Positions 1 through 8,843 of a stretch of DNA of 64,000 bases are shown piece by piece. Every line of letters starts with the position of its first letter. Position 1 is the first letter of the stretch. This DNA is from Gp1-AA122 sp036378535 (lineage in GTDB: Bacteria > Acidobacteriota > Terriglobia > Terriglobales > Acidobacteriaceae). The position numbers were made by a program, and so were the translations under genes. Location: the NCBI GenBank assembly GCA_036378535.1, contig DASUWH010000046.1, forward strand, positions 310,001 through 374,000. Reading direction: 5' to 3'. The notes beneath the pieces were generated by a model. It had not been told where the DNA came from, did no database searches, and saw nothing but the letters and a program-made list of their open reading frames with translations.

Positions 1-1
1 T

Positions 2-187
2 GCCCGAGGCTTTGGAAGCACTCGTCCGGTCGCAGAAAATACAAATGCGGCAGGGAGGAAGTTGAACCGCCGGGTGGAGATGATTGTTTCCGGCGACGTG
101 ATCGGCACGCATATCGGCGGAGAGCCTGGCTTAATCTCGCCAAGAACATCCTCGCAGCCATTGCCGGTGAGCGCGCCGCAGCAATAG
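2..187 (+). CDS. OmpA/MotB family protein, C-terminal end (partial)
   Basis: The frame is open from the left edge to TAG at 185-187, giving the last 61 residues of a protein. It contains GFGSTRPVAEN followed by AGRKLNRRVEMIVSG, which is the closing motif of the OmpA-like peptidoglycan-binding domain, where the invariant Asn and NRR residues lie. Proteins with this domain tether the outer membrane to peptidoglycan. After the domain there is a short tail of about 25 residues rich in Ser, Pro and Gln. The start and N-terminal domains lie outside the window, so the full architecture (porin, Pal or other) cannot be told. It converges with the S9 peptidase gene. Confidence 0.8.
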   Translation, partial: ARGFGSTRPVAENTNAAGRKLNRRVEMIVSGDVIGTHIGGEPGLISPRTSSQPLPVSAPQQ

Positions 188-247
188 AAGGTCAGGCCAT
201 TTAACCGATGAGCACGAGCCCGAGCCGTGAAGATGCGTGGCGCGTCT

Positions 248-2371
248 CTAATGCGAAGCTGAGCTCGCTGCGCCCAGGTGCCGATCCAAGAAATCAGCCG
301 ACGCCGCGTACGCCATGACCCAGCTCTTGTACAGCAGAAAATCGTGGGTCTCGTCGGGAAAGATCAGTTCCTCGAAGTGCACGCCCTGCTTGCGCAATGC
401 GTCTGCCAGGTCAACAGTTTCAGAAAACGGTACATTCCGATCGTCATCGCCGTGTACCAGCAAGACAGGGGAGCGCCAGCTCTTGATTGAGGCCATGGGC
501 GACGACTCCCACGCCTGCCGCGCGAATTCCGTGTTGCGCGTAGGATCGTAAGGCCCCCAGTTCTTCAGTTCTTCATTCCAGTTATGGACGCCATGCATAT
601 CCACGCCTGCGGCGAACAAGTCGGAGGAGCGGGCCAATCCAAGCGCGGTGAGATATCCGCCATAGCTGCCTCCCCAAAGACCAATCCGGTTTGAGTCAAC
701 ATCACCGCGGGTTCGTAGATATAGACCCGCACCCTGAACGTCATTGAATTCGCTCGCCCCGCTGGCGCCATAATTCGCGGCTTCGCGGAAGTTCAGGCCG
801 TAACCAATGCCGCTGCGGTAATTCACTGAGAGCACGACGTAACCCCGGCTGGCGAGATACTGATTCATAGCGTAGGAATTGCTGTAATAGGCCATGTAAT
901 GCCAGCCCAGCAGCATTTGCCGTCTGGAACCGCCGTGGAAGAAGACCACAGCGGCATGACGGCCGGATCCTCCGTTGGAAGGCAAGAACAGCTGGCCGTG
1001 AATTGCCATGCCATCGGCGGCAGGAAAAATTACCTGCTGTGGAGTCACCAGTTTCGCGGCGGGAAAATCGGCAGGGATGGCGTCTGCAGCCACGTCTTTA
1101 ATTTCGTTTTTCCCGATAATGATTGCAGGACGCATGGGCACGCGCACATCCGAACGCAGGATGGCCACTGTTTTTCCATCGCTGCTGGTGACACCTGACG
1201 TCTCGATTCCTGCTCCGCTGGTAAATGCCGAGGGCGTACCCCCTGAAACGGGAACTCTCCAAATGTGCCGGCGATCGATATCATCCTGATTCGATGAATA
1301 CAGAACCGACTGCAAGTCGGGGCTGAGGGAAACATCCTCCACTTCGAACGCGCCCGGTGTGAGTAGAACCGGGTTACCGCCCGACAAAAGAATCGAATAA
1401 AGGTGCGTCCAGCCGTCCTTCTCCCAGGGGAAAACAAGCCTGTTGCCGGCGGTCCAGAGCAGTTGATTCTGTGCAGTAATTTCGCGGAAAACGCTGCCGG
1501 GGCCGTCGCTGGCTTTCCAGAGTTCACGCGCGCTGGCCGACTGTACATCCATCACACGAATTGACCAAGGCGTTCCCGCGCGCTTGGGCTTGAAGAGAAG
1601 GTCATCTTTGGAAGACGGGATACGAAGGAAGGCGATGCTGCGGCCATCCGGCGACCATACCGGCTCCATGTCTCTGTCAGTGCTGGGATCAGGGTAGTAG
1701 ATCGCCTTTGAAGCGAACGAATAAATGCCGATGAAGGAATGGTCGCTTCGGCTGCTGACAAATGCCAGATAGCTGCCGTCCGGGGACCAGCGCAGGGCAC
1801 TCGCGTCTCCACGCGTATGCACAAGTTGCTGGGGCTTGTCGCTGCCGTCCAGTTTCGCCAGCCAGATTTGTCCTTTCAGCACGTAGGCGACGACTTCGCC
1901 TTTAGGCGAAACAGCCGGCGAATGGCCTTCTCCCAGCTTTTTCGGCTCGCCACCATTCACGGGTACAACCCAGATATTCTGTTCCGCTCCGTCGACCAAC
2001 CTGGATGGATTCGGCGCTGGTTTCTCGCTGAATTCGAGATCGCCGCCCCGCGTATAGACAATGGCTTCGGCGTCCGGCGTGAACGCAAGCTCGCCGATGT
2101 CCTGGCCGTCATCGTCGGAGTACTTCGTAATCGCCCGCGCCGTAAATCCCGTGCTGTTCACGGCAGATTCAGCGATCCAAACATTTCGCCTGCCCTGCGC
2201 GTCGAAGACCCATGCGAATTTATTTTTGGTGCGTGCCGCGATCAGGTCTGTAGGGAATGGTGCGCTCAGAACTTGCTGCAAGGTGAACGTGCTTTTTTGA
2301 TCGGTCGCGCCGTATGCCATCAGAGCGGTGGAAAAGAGCAATAGCAGGACACAGCAGCGAGCGATTCTCAT
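248..2371 (-). CDS. Secreted S9 family (prolyl oligopeptidase-like) peptidase
   Basis: A 707-residue exported serine peptidase. Residues 1-22 are a signal peptide. Residues about 45-420 carry PD40/WD40-type propeller repeats with recurring WSPDG motifs, the usual gating propeller of S9 enzymes. The alpha/beta-hydrolase domain fills about 440-700. The nucleophile is Ser569 in GGSYGG, with Asp644 in HGDDDRNVP and His676 in DETHDF, so the triad is complete. The length fits the family (dipeptidyl/acylaminoacyl peptidase group). It should cleave short peptides in the periplasm or outside the cell; substrate preference cannot be read from sequence. It lies 30 bp downstream of the MscS gene on the same strand and may be cotranscribed. 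Confidence 0.9.
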   Translation of the reverse strand: MRIARCCVLLLLFSTALMAYGATDQKSTFTLQQVLSAPFPTDLIAARTKNKFAWVFDAQGRRNVWIAESAVNSTGFTARAITKYSDDDGQDIGELAFTPDAEAIVYTRGGDLEFSEKPAPNPSRLVDGAEQNIWVVPVNGGEPKKLGEGHSPAVSPKGEVVAYVLKGQIWLAKLDGSDKPQQLVHTRGDASALRWSPDGSYLAFVSSRSDHSFIGIYSFASKAIYYPDPSTDRDMEPVWSPDGRSIAFLRIPSSKDDLLFKPKRAGTPWSIRVMDVQSASARELWKASDGPGSVFREITAQNQLLWTAGNRLVFPWEKDGWTHLYSILLSGGNPVLLTPGAFEVEDVSLSPDLQSVLYSSNQDDIDRRHIWRVPVSGGTPSAFTSGAGIETSGVTSSDGKTVAILRSDVRVPMRPAIIIGKNEIKDVAADAIPADFPAAKLVTPQQVIFPAADGMAIHGQLFLPSNGGSGRHAAVVFFHGGSRRQMLLGWHYMAYYSNSYAMNQYLASRGYVVLSVNYRSGIGYGLNFREAANYGASGASEFNDVQGAGLYLRTRGDVDSNRIGLWGGSYGGYLTALGLARSSDLFAAGVDMHGVHNWNEELKNWGPYDPTRNTEFARQAWESSPMASIKSWRSPVLLVHGDDDRNVPFSETVDLADALRKQGVHFEELIFPDETHDFLLYKSWVMAYAASADFLDRHLGAASSASH

Positions 2372-2401
2372 CTTCTCGTGCTCCCTTAAGGAATAAAAGG
2401 T

Positions 2402-4252
2402 TTAATTTCCCGCGGAAACGGGGTGTTTCTCGTGAGTCTCTCTACGGCGCAGCAATTGTACCAATGCTTTATTGAGGGCAGAGTGCAGGGCATGGCGATC
2501 ACGGGCGCGGCAGATGTAGCGCACATGCACCTCAATTCCGGCCGAGGTGGGACGCAGAGTGACGGATGGAGTAGCGGAGACGGCACGCACGCGATAGCGG
2601 CTCGTGATCCGTTTCCATTCTTCCTCGGCTTCATGGGCACTGGCTTCGGTTTCTTTCGCAACTGTACTCTGAATCTCATCGATCATGCCGTACGGATCAC
2701 GGTCGGCTGGAACCAGCAGCTGAATTTCGTCCCACAACCACTGGCCACTGGTAGTGAAATTGAAGAAATGACCTTCGATGGCATAGCTATTAACGAAGGC
2801 CACCTTGCGTCCGGTAGGTTGACCGGTCGAGGCCCAGTTGCCGGTCTCGAGCAGTACCGTGCGCAGCAGGTTAATCTCGATGACTTCGCCAGCGACACCA
2901 TTGATTTCAACCCAATCGCCCACGCGGATGCCGTTCTTGCCCATCAAAACGAACCACCCAAAGAACGCGACAATGAAATCTTTCAGCGCCACCGTCAGGC
3001 CCGCACCGGCGAGCCCAATAATTGTAGGCATCTGATTCGGAGCGCCCAAGATGACTAGCAGAATCAGCAGCAAGCCCAACGCTTGGATGACGAAGCGAAT
3101 GACGGCTCGAAGGGTGTGCAGGCGCGTTCGTTCAGGGCCTTCGGCAATGTAATGATCGACCACGCGGTCGATCAGATAGACGCCGAGAACAATAAGCAAA
3201 ATCCAGAGTACCGATTGCACGACGCTGTGCATCGCGGCGCGCTGCTGAATTAGCACCAGCTCGAGCCATCGGGCATAGGTAGCCTGTAGTTGCTGTTCGT
3301 CCTGAATACGCTTATCCAGGTCCGCCAGGTTCTTTTGGTCATCGGACAGCAAATGCAGAGCTTTGACGGCCGCGCTACTGATACTCTGAGGCTGGGCCGT
3401 GTTTGTGCCCGAGGTGGCACTATTCGGGACCGCGGCCGCATTTTGTTGTTTTCTCTTATCGGCGCTGACTTGCTTCTCGAGACTGTTATGGGAGTTGCCG
3501 AGGCTGGCAGCCATCTGGGCTGCTTCCTCGCGCGCCTGCTGCAGTTCGCTTGCTTTGACTCGCAATGCGCGCCAGGCAGCAATTTGCGCCAGCAGATGGG
3601 TCGCTCCATGATCGCTACCTGGCGTAGGAGACTGGGCAGATTGCTGGTTGCTGTGCTCAACCGCTTGATGCTGCTCGAACTGACGCTGAATTAACGCTCC
3701 GGGATCCGCTCCCGATCGAACCAGATCCTCCTTGGCATCGTCCAATTCATCCTGATCAAGTTCAAGTTGTGCCTGCGCAACGTCCAGTTGCTCCTGCAGG
3801 CTGACTCGATCGGCGCCTTTTGCTGCGGCCAATTGCTTTTTCAGATCCGTCACATGATCGTCATCGGCCTTCACGGTGGCTTCGGTCTCGCTTGCGTGCT
3901 GATAGAGTTCGCGGAACTCAGCCTTGGCCTGGGGAGGATGATCGCCCGCCTCTCGTGAAGCATCGTGAAAGGCTAGATCCACCTCGTTATCCGCGAAACG
4001 CATAGCTTCGCTGGCCACGCGCTGCTCGTCTGCGCCGGCGGCCAGTTTGGCCATTGCTCTTGCAGTCTGCAACGGATGCTCGTCGACGAGTTCGGCGGGT
4101 TCTTTTTCTTCCTTGGCAGCGCTCGAGGGTGCGTAAGAGCCAGCCTCCCGAGTAACGAGCCAGCTCACCACGGCCGCCAGCACTAAGGCAAGCAGCGCGA
4201 TCGTGACAACCCATTGACGGGATTTCATCAGCGGCGACATGCGAGTCCGCAC
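2402..4252 (-). CDS. MscS family mechanosensitive ion channel with long N-terminal helical domain
   Basis: A 616-residue inner-membrane protein. A membrane segment near residues 11-33 is followed by about 300 residues of Gln/Ala/Glu/Lys-rich helix, predicted coiled coil (for example QLDVAQAQLELDQDELDDAK), probably periplasmic. Three further membrane segments occupy about 340-440. The last contains GLAGAGLTVALKDFIVAFFG, matching the pore-lining TM3 of MscS, followed by the beta domain VGDWVEINGVAGEVIEI. The large extra domain resembles the MscK/MscM layout rather than small MscS. The likely role is release of solutes on hypo-osmotic shock. It is downstream of the DUF5996 gene (67 bp gap) on the same strand. 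Confidence 0.85.
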   Translation of the reverse strand: MRTRMSPLMKSRQWVVTIALLALVLAAVVSWLVTREAGSYAPSSAAKEEKEPAELVDEHPLQTARAMAKLAAGADEQRVASEAMRFADNEVDLAFHDASREAGDHPPQAKAEFRELYQHASETEATVKADDDHVTDLKKQLAAAKGADRVSLQEQLDVAQAQLELDQDELDDAKEDLVRSGADPGALIQRQFEQHQAVEHSNQQSAQSPTPGSDHGATHLLAQIAAWRALRVKASELQQAREEAAQMAASLGNSHNSLEKQVSADKRKQQNAAAVPNSATSGTNTAQPQSISSAAVKALHLLSDDQKNLADLDKRIQDEQQLQATYARWLELVLIQQRAAMHSVVQSVLWILLIVLGVYLIDRVVDHYIAEGPERTRLHTLRAVIRFVIQALGLLLILLVILGAPNQMPTIIGLAGAGLTVALKDFIVAFFGWFVLMGKNGIRVGDWVEINGVAGEVIEINLLRTVLLETGNWASTGQPTGRKVAFVNSYAIEGHFFNFTTSGQWLWDEIQLLVPADRDPYGMIDEIQSTVAKETEASAHEAEEEWKRITSRYRVRAVSATPSVTLRPTSAGIEVHVRYICRARDRHALHSALNKALVQLLRRRETHEKHPVSAGN

Positions 4253-4319
4253 ATTATACTTCTGCGCAGCAGACGTTATGCAGATGGATTCCAGCTACTT
4301 GTGTGTGCTCAGGCCGGCG

Positions 4320-5222
4320 TCAGGCGGCCCCTCGCTCCAACTCTGCTCGATTCCAATTTCCGAGGTTAGCGCCCGCGTCATAAGTACTCTGCAAAAAGTC
4401 CATGAGAGAAGCTGAGGGCGAGGCGGCCTTCCGAACCTCGTCGTACATCAGCAGGAACTCGCGCATTTGGGGATGATAAAAAGCCTGGGCAGGCCGGACC
4501 TTTGCTTCTGCAAATCCGCCCGGTTCCGGCGCCGCGTAGACGTAGAAGGCTGGATCCAAGATTTCGCCGCCGCCTGGCCACCAACCCGCGCTGATCACCT
4601 CGTGCGAATATGCCTCGCGGGTAATGGAGTCCGCGTCGGGACGTTCCGGGGCGCGACGGCCAGAAAAGCGGGTTACCGCCAGATCGAAGCTGCCCCAAAA
4701 GAAATGCACGGGGCTGCATTTCCCAATGAACCTTGCACGAAACTCGAGAAAGATTCTTTCGATGATAACCAGAATGCGCCAGAGGCGATTGGCATACTCG
4801 GCATCATAGGAAGCATGCTGCGTATCTTTGTCGAAGCGGATAGGATCTGCAATCTCCACAGGCATTGGCCAGATTCTTACTTCAATGCCCAGTGACTTCA
4901 ATGCCGCCATAAACTCGTGGTAGAAGTCGGCTACCGAGCGGGGTGCGAGCGCGATGCGTTTTTCCTGGTTCCGACTGGTCCGAATCACCAGTTGGTGACG
5001 AATGAAGTCAAACTCGACCTCAAAGGCCTCGCCCTGGTAGGGAATGGCTGAAGTAGTCAAGCCGACAGCGCTGACGTAAAGTGGAACCTCCCACCAGTGA
5101 TTTATCCGTGGACTGAGAGCAAGCCGGACCTTGCCAACGATCTGAGTCCACATATGAAGGGTGGCATAGGTATCCTGCCACTCTTTCAAAGGCAGTGTGG
5201 GCCATGCATTCTGTGGAGTCAT
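4320..5222 (-). CDS. DUF5996 family protein
   Basis: A 300-residue soluble protein without signal peptide. The opening WPTLPLKEWQDTYATLHMWT and the following KVRLALSPRINHWWEVPLYV match the conserved start of DUF5996 proteins. His/Trp-rich segments such as SPVHFFWGSFDLAVTRFSGR and GWWPGGG recur in that family. The function of the family is unknown. It starts only 8 bp after the stop of scpB, so it is probably translated from the same transcript, but the neighbours do not suggest a shared role. Confidence 0.8.
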   Translation of the reverse strand: MTPQNAWPTLPLKEWQDTYATLHMWTQIVGKVRLALSPRINHWWEVPLYVSAVGLTTSAIPYQGEAFEVEFDFIRHQLVIRTSRNQEKRIALAPRSVADFYHEFMAALKSLGIEVRIWPMPVEIADPIRFDKDTQHASYDAEYANRLWRILVIIERIFLEFRARFIGKCSPVHFFWGSFDLAVTRFSGRRAPERPDADSITREAYSHEVISAGWWPGGGEILDPAFYVYAAPEPGGFAEAKVRPAQAFYHPQMREFLLMYDEVRKAASPSASLMDFLQSTYDAGANLGNWNRAELERGAA

Positions 5223-5230
5223 GCGCTCCT

Positions 5231-5956
5231 TTATTCTTCGTGATGACCGGCAGGGGTCTCTACCGGCTGGTCAGAAGAATCACTTGTACCGGCCGTTTCC
5301 GGAGTGGTGTTCTCCTGGGGACCCACTTCACTGGAGTTCTGCCCGGCCGGCGCATCCGCAGGCGACGGTTCTGAGGCGTCGGCAGGATAGAGATCACTTT
5401 GGAGCGATTCGGAAACCAGTTTCTCGAACTCTTCCATGCTGGGCAGTTCGGTGACATCCTTCAGGCCAAAGCGGAGCAGAAACTCTTTGGTGGTTTTGTA
5501 GAGAATCGGACGGCCGATTACCGCCTTTCGCCCGGCCGTGGTGATCAACTTTCGATCCAGCAGAGTCGCGATCACACCGCTGGAGTCGACGCCGCGAATC
5601 TCGCTAATCTCGGGCACTGTTACCGGTTGTTTGTAGGCGATAACCGCCAGGGTCTCCAGGGCGGGCAGGGAAAGGCGAATCGGCGGTTTCAGACTCTTGG
5701 CAAAGGCGCGCACGACATCGTGCTGCTCGGGCTTGGTCGCCATGCGATAGCCGCCCGCGACCTGCCGAATTTCAATTCCGTGATCTGCCGATGCATACTC
5801 AGCCACAAGTTCCTCAAGGGCGGCACGAACTTGCGATTTGAGTGCCGCCTCCTCTTCAGCGGGAGTAGATTCCTTGACCAGCTGAACGATGTGCTCCAGC
5901 GTGACCGGATTTTCGGCGGCGTAGATGAGAGCTTCGAGTTTGGGTTTAATACTCAT
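5231..5956 (-). CDS. scpB: Segregation and condensation protein B
   Basis: ScpB is the winged-helix partner of the SMC-ScpAB condensin complex, which organises and segregates the chromosome. The start at 5956 gives 241 residues beginning MSIKPKLEALIYAAENPVTL, the normal ScpB N-terminus. A longer frame from 6010 exists, but its first 18 residues are encoded by an intergenic repeat and are unlikely to be real. LPALETLAVIAYKQPVTVPE and the following IRGVDSSGVIATLLDRKLI are the conserved ScpB core. The last 45 residues are a Pro/Ser/Glu-rich tail. scpA lies upstream, separated by a 76 bp hairpin-forming repeat that leaves no visible Shine-Dalgarno sequence before this start. Confidence 0.92.
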   Translation of the reverse strand: MSIKPKLEALIYAAENPVTLEHIVQLVKESTPAEEEAALKSQVRAALEELVAEYASADHGIEIRQVAGGYRMATKPEQHDVVRAFAKSLKPPIRLSLPALETLAVIAYKQPVTVPEISEIRGVDSSGVIATLLDRKLITTAGRKAVIGRPILYKTTKEFLLRFGLKDVTELPSMEEFEKLVSESLQSDLYPADASEPSPADAPAGQNSSEVGPQENTTPETAGTSDSSDQPVETPAGHHEE

Positions 5957-6029
5957 AGTCGTTAGTCGTTGGTCGTAAGTCGTTGGCAAACCAGAACGGC
6001 CAACGACCAACGACCAACAGCCAACGACT
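5957..6029. repeat. Long inverted word repeat between scpA and scpB
   Basis: The left arm 5957-5987 consists of repeated GTCGTTRG-like words. The right arm 5999-6029 is its near reverse complement, made of CCAACGAC words, with 26 of 31 positions pairing and an 11-base loop. It fills almost all of the space between the two genes, so it would form a long hairpin in the scpA-scpB transcript directly before the scpB start. Confidence 0.85.
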
Positions 6030-6032
6030 GAC

Positions 6033-6902
6033 CTATCGCCAGTCGTCGCGGACTACCGATTGCTGGTTCACTTCGTCAAAATGCGTATGCTTGCGGACCA
6101 CGATTTCACCGAACAGGCGATCCTGGCGCACCTGAATCGCCTGTAACCGAACCATCTCAAGCAATCCCAGAAACATGCAAACCAAGGCATTTCGCGAATT
6201 GACATTACGTAATAGATGGGTGAGGCGGATTGGCCTTTCCTCGAGGGTCAGCCGGCGACGGAGATAATCGATCATCTGCCCAACCGTCACCGTCTCCTCA
6301 TTGACTTCGATAATCGGCCGCGATTTGGCCCGGTCCATGATTGTCTGAAACGTCTTAACCAGATCGATAACATCGGCCGCCAGCTCAGGCTCGGTGCCCT
6401 CGGCATCTTTGAATTCTTTGAGGGAGGGATTCGACCAGACGGCTTCCTCGATCTGTTGCTTCTGTAAAAGCATCTGCGCGGCGGACTTGAATTTCTCGTG
6501 TTCGAGAAGGCGATTGACCAGTTCGGAGCGCGGATCTTCCAGCGCTTCCGCCGGAAGATCGGGATCGCGCGGCAGCAGCATCTTCGACTTGATGTGGATC
6601 AGAACCGAGGCCATGTAGATGAACTCAGCAGCCACATTCACGTCGAGCCCCCGCATTCTTTCCACGTAGGACAAATACTGTGCCGTAATCTTCGCGACAG
6701 GAATGTCGTAGATGTCGATGTCTTGTTTGCGGATCAGGTCGAGCAGCAGGTCGAGCGGTCCCTCATAGACGTCACTCACGGCGACGGAAAAAGGGAAGTC
6801 GTTGTCCTCGCGCCTGGTGCTCTGAGGAGCCGGGGCAGCCACCTCGGGGGCAGGAGTGATTACACCGGGGATTTCGGCGCCAGTCTTTATGTCATCCATC
6901 AT
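6033..6902 (-). CDS. scpA: Segregation and condensation protein A
   Basis: ScpA is the kleisin that bridges the SMC heads and binds ScpB. The 289-residue product has a Pro/Ala-rich N-terminal stretch of about 35 residues, then the family signature VYEGPLDLLLDLIRKQDIDI (the N-terminal SMC-neck binding helices) and DIPVAKITAQYLSYVERM. The C-terminal winged helix includes LEERPIRLTHLL and VCMFLGLLEMVRLQAIQVRQ. It follows trpS by 15 bp and precedes scpB, the usual scpAB pair. Confidence 0.93.
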   Translation of the reverse strand: MMDDIKTGAEIPGVITPAPEVAAPAPQSTRREDNDFPFSVAVSDVYEGPLDLLLDLIRKQDIDIYDIPVAKITAQYLSYVERMRGLDVNVAAEFIYMASVLIHIKSKMLLPRDPDLPAEALEDPRSELVNRLLEHEKFKSAAQMLLQKQQIEEAVWSNPSLKEFKDAEGTEPELAADVIDLVKTFQTIMDRAKSRPIIEVNEETVTVGQMIDYLRRRLTLEERPIRLTHLLRNVNSRNALVCMFLGLLEMVRLQAIQVRQDRLFGEIVVRKHTHFDEVNQQSVVRDDWR

Positions 6903-6917
6903 TACAGCTGTTTACCC

Positions 6918-8021
6918 CTACTCGGCGCGTTGCGCATTCTGGGCCGCCTGGAAGTCGTGGCTCATGCCCATGGCATCGCGGACTTGATTCATGGTGGCCT
7001 CGGCCACCTGGCTGGCGCGGGTGGAACCTTCCCCAAGGATATCCCAAGCCAGGTTGGGATTGTCCTTGTATTTTTTGCGGCGCTCCTGCATAGGATTCAA
7101 GATTCTAACCAGGGAATCGGCGGCCCAGCTTTTGCACTCGATGCATCCGATTGCGGCGCTCCGGCAACCGGCGTTGACTTTCTCATTGATCGCGGCGTCG
7201 CTGAAGATCTTATGCAGATCGCCTACTGGGCAGACATCTGGGTTGCCGGGATCGGTTCGTCGGACACGGGCCGGATCGGTGACCATAGTCTTTAACTTCT
7301 GCCGAACCAGTGGCTCCGGGTCGGTTAACAGAATTGTGTTCCCGTACGACTTGGACATCTTTCGGCCGTCGGTGCCTGGAAGCTTGGCGGCGGGGGTGAG
7401 CAAGGGCTGCGGCTCGGGAAACACGTACAAGCGTCGACGCAATTCTTCCGGTGTCGCCGTCGGCGAGGCGTACCCTCCCACGCCTTTTAGTGGATAAAGA
7501 CTATTGAACCTGCGCGCAATCTCCCGCGTCAGTTCGACATGGGGGACCTGGTCTTCTCCGACGGGCACGAAATCGCCCTTATAAATCAGAATGTCGGCCG
7601 CTTGCAGCACCGGGTAGCCCAGAAAACCGTACATGCTCAGATCTTTATCGGTGATGTTCTCTCGCTGTTCTTTGTAGGTCGGTACTCGTTCCAACCAGCC
7701 CAGCGGAGTGATCATGGAAAACAAGAGGTGCAACTCGGCATGCTGCGGCACATGCGACTGGATGAACATGGTGCAGCGCTCCGGTTCGAGGCCGGCCGCT
7801 AGCCAGTCGAGAATGACATCCACGCAGTTTTCCTTGACCCGCGAGGTGTCGGCGTAATCGGTCGTGAGGGCGTGCCAGTCAGCGATGAAAAAGAAGCAAT
7901 CGTACTGGTCCTGCATGCGTACCCAGTTCGCCAGTGCACCGACATAGTTGCCGAGGTGCAGCTTGCCAGTTGGGCGCATGCCGCTAAGCACACGGGGTCG
8001 TTTCGCTGAAGGTGCCATCAA
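6918..8021 (-). CDS. trpS: Tryptophanyl-tRNA synthetase
   Basis: Cytoplasmic class I aminoacyl-tRNA synthetase charging tRNA-Trp. The 367-residue product has the HIGH-type motif in GMRPTGKLHLGNYVG and the KMSKS loop in DGRKMSKSYGNT. Between them GYPVLQAADILIYKGDFVPV and GEDQVPHVELTREIARRFN are characteristic of TrpS (ATP and Trp pocket). A Cys-containing segment near CRSAAIGCIECK is present in the C-terminal part. The start ATG overlaps the stop of the upstream M50 protease gene (ATGA), so translation is probably coupled. scpA follows 15 bp downstream. Confidence 0.95.
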   Translation of the reverse strand: MMAPSAKRPRVLSGMRPTGKLHLGNYVGALANWVRMQDQYDCFFFIADWHALTTDYADTSRVKENCVDVILDWLAAGLEPERCTMFIQSHVPQHAELHLLFSMITPLGWLERVPTYKEQRENITDKDLSMYGFLGYPVLQAADILIYKGDFVPVGEDQVPHVELTREIARRFNSLYPLKGVGGYASPTATPEELRRRLYVFPEPQPLLTPAAKLPGTDGRKMSKSYGNTILLTDPEPLVRQKLKTMVTDPARVRRTDPGNPDVCPVGDLHKIFSDAAINEKVNAGCRSAAIGCIECKSWAADSLVRILNPMQERRKKYKDNPNLAWDILGEGSTRASQVAEATMNQVRDAMGMSHDFQAAQNAQRAE

Positions 8022-8713
8022 AATCTCGTCAGAATCGAATCAAAGATTCCCACCACAGGGAAAATCAGCCTGCCCAGCAACCCTCCGCCCAGGAACACAA
8101 GCGCTATGAGTCCGAAGACGCCGATGGTGTCATACACGCGGCGGACGGAATCGGACAGAAAGTGCCGCAGGACATGGCTGCCGTCCAGGGGCGGAACCGG
8201 AATCAGATTGAATACTCCGAGTATGACGTTGATCATCATCGCTTCGTACAGCAGCAGGCAGATGGGTACCAGCACTGAATCACTGCCCATGCCTACGATG
8301 CCAAGCCGGTAAGAAAACGGCAGGCTGCGGACGATCTGGTGCCCCGGTGTGGAAGTCAGGGCAATGACGATCAGCAGCAAGACCGAGATGCTGGCCACGA
8401 GGAAGTTGCTGATGGGTCCGGCCACCGACGTTAGAATGTCATCCAGCACAGGATTGCGAAAATTGCGAGGATCCACAGGGGTAGGCTTCGCCCACCCGAT
8501 TGCCGGAAAATGGGCAAACATCGCAATCAGGGGCAACAAGATGGTCCCGATGGGGTCAATGTGCCTGATCGGGTTCAGCGTGATCCTGCCGAGCATCCGC
8601 GCCGTGGGATCGCCGCAGCGATTGGCCATCCAGGCATGCGCCGACTCATGGAAGCTGATCGCAAAGAGGAAGACAATCAGCTGAAACAGGATGTCTACGT
8701 GTTGCAGGGTCAT
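8018..8713 (-). CDS. Site-2 protease family (M50) membrane metalloprotease
   Basis: A 231-residue polytopic membrane protein of the short FpvI/YwhC-like branch of M50. The zinc motif HExxH is in FHESAHAWMANRCGD near residues 22-26, and the third ligand motif is NLIPVPPLDGSHVL near residue 150. No PDZ domain is present. Substrates are unknown; M50 proteases cut membrane-embedded helices. It is the first gene of a run with trpS (4 bp overlap), scpA and scpB, a neighbourhood seen in several bacterial phyla. A word repeat (8754-8784) lies upstream. Confidence 0.88.
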   Translation of the reverse strand: MTLQHVDILFQLIVFLFAISFHESAHAWMANRCGDPTARMLGRITLNPIRHIDPIGTILLPLIAMFAHFPAIGWAKPTPVDPRNFRNPVLDDILTSVAGPISNFLVASISVLLLIVIALTSTPGHQIVRSLPFSYRLGIVGMGSDSVLVPICLLLYEAMMINVILGVFNLIPVPPLDGSHVLRHFLSDSVRRVYDTIGVFGLIALVFLGGGLLGRLIFPVVGIFDSILTRF

Positions 8714-8753
8714 GAAGGGCTGCTATGGGATGATAACAGACGAGGTTAGGAGG

Positions 8754-8784
8754 CAGGTCTCCGGTTCCGGTCTCAGGTGTCAGG
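8754..8784. repeat. Word repeat (GGTCTCNGG type)
   Basis: 31 bases made of overlapping variants CAGGTCTCCGG, TTCCGGTCTCAGG and TGTCAGG, in the divergent intergenic region between the M50 protease and the TPR protein. The same words recur at 34285-34321, 51763-51792 and, inverted, 55871-55910. Confidence 0.7.
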
Positions 8785-8843
8785 AATTGACAACTTGACT
8801 GTGAAACAGCGGTACAATCGTGGACACGCTTGGGGGTGAGGAC

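Noticed and set aside
5957..6010. Longer scpB start at 6010
   Set aside because: The extra 18 residues are translated word repeat, and the normal ScpB N-terminus begins at 5956.
8787..8818. Promoter TTGACA with TACAAT before the TPR gene
   Set aside because: The hexamers are 20 bases apart, outside the usual 16-18, and an overlapping TTGACT gives 12; no convincing promoter could be fixed.
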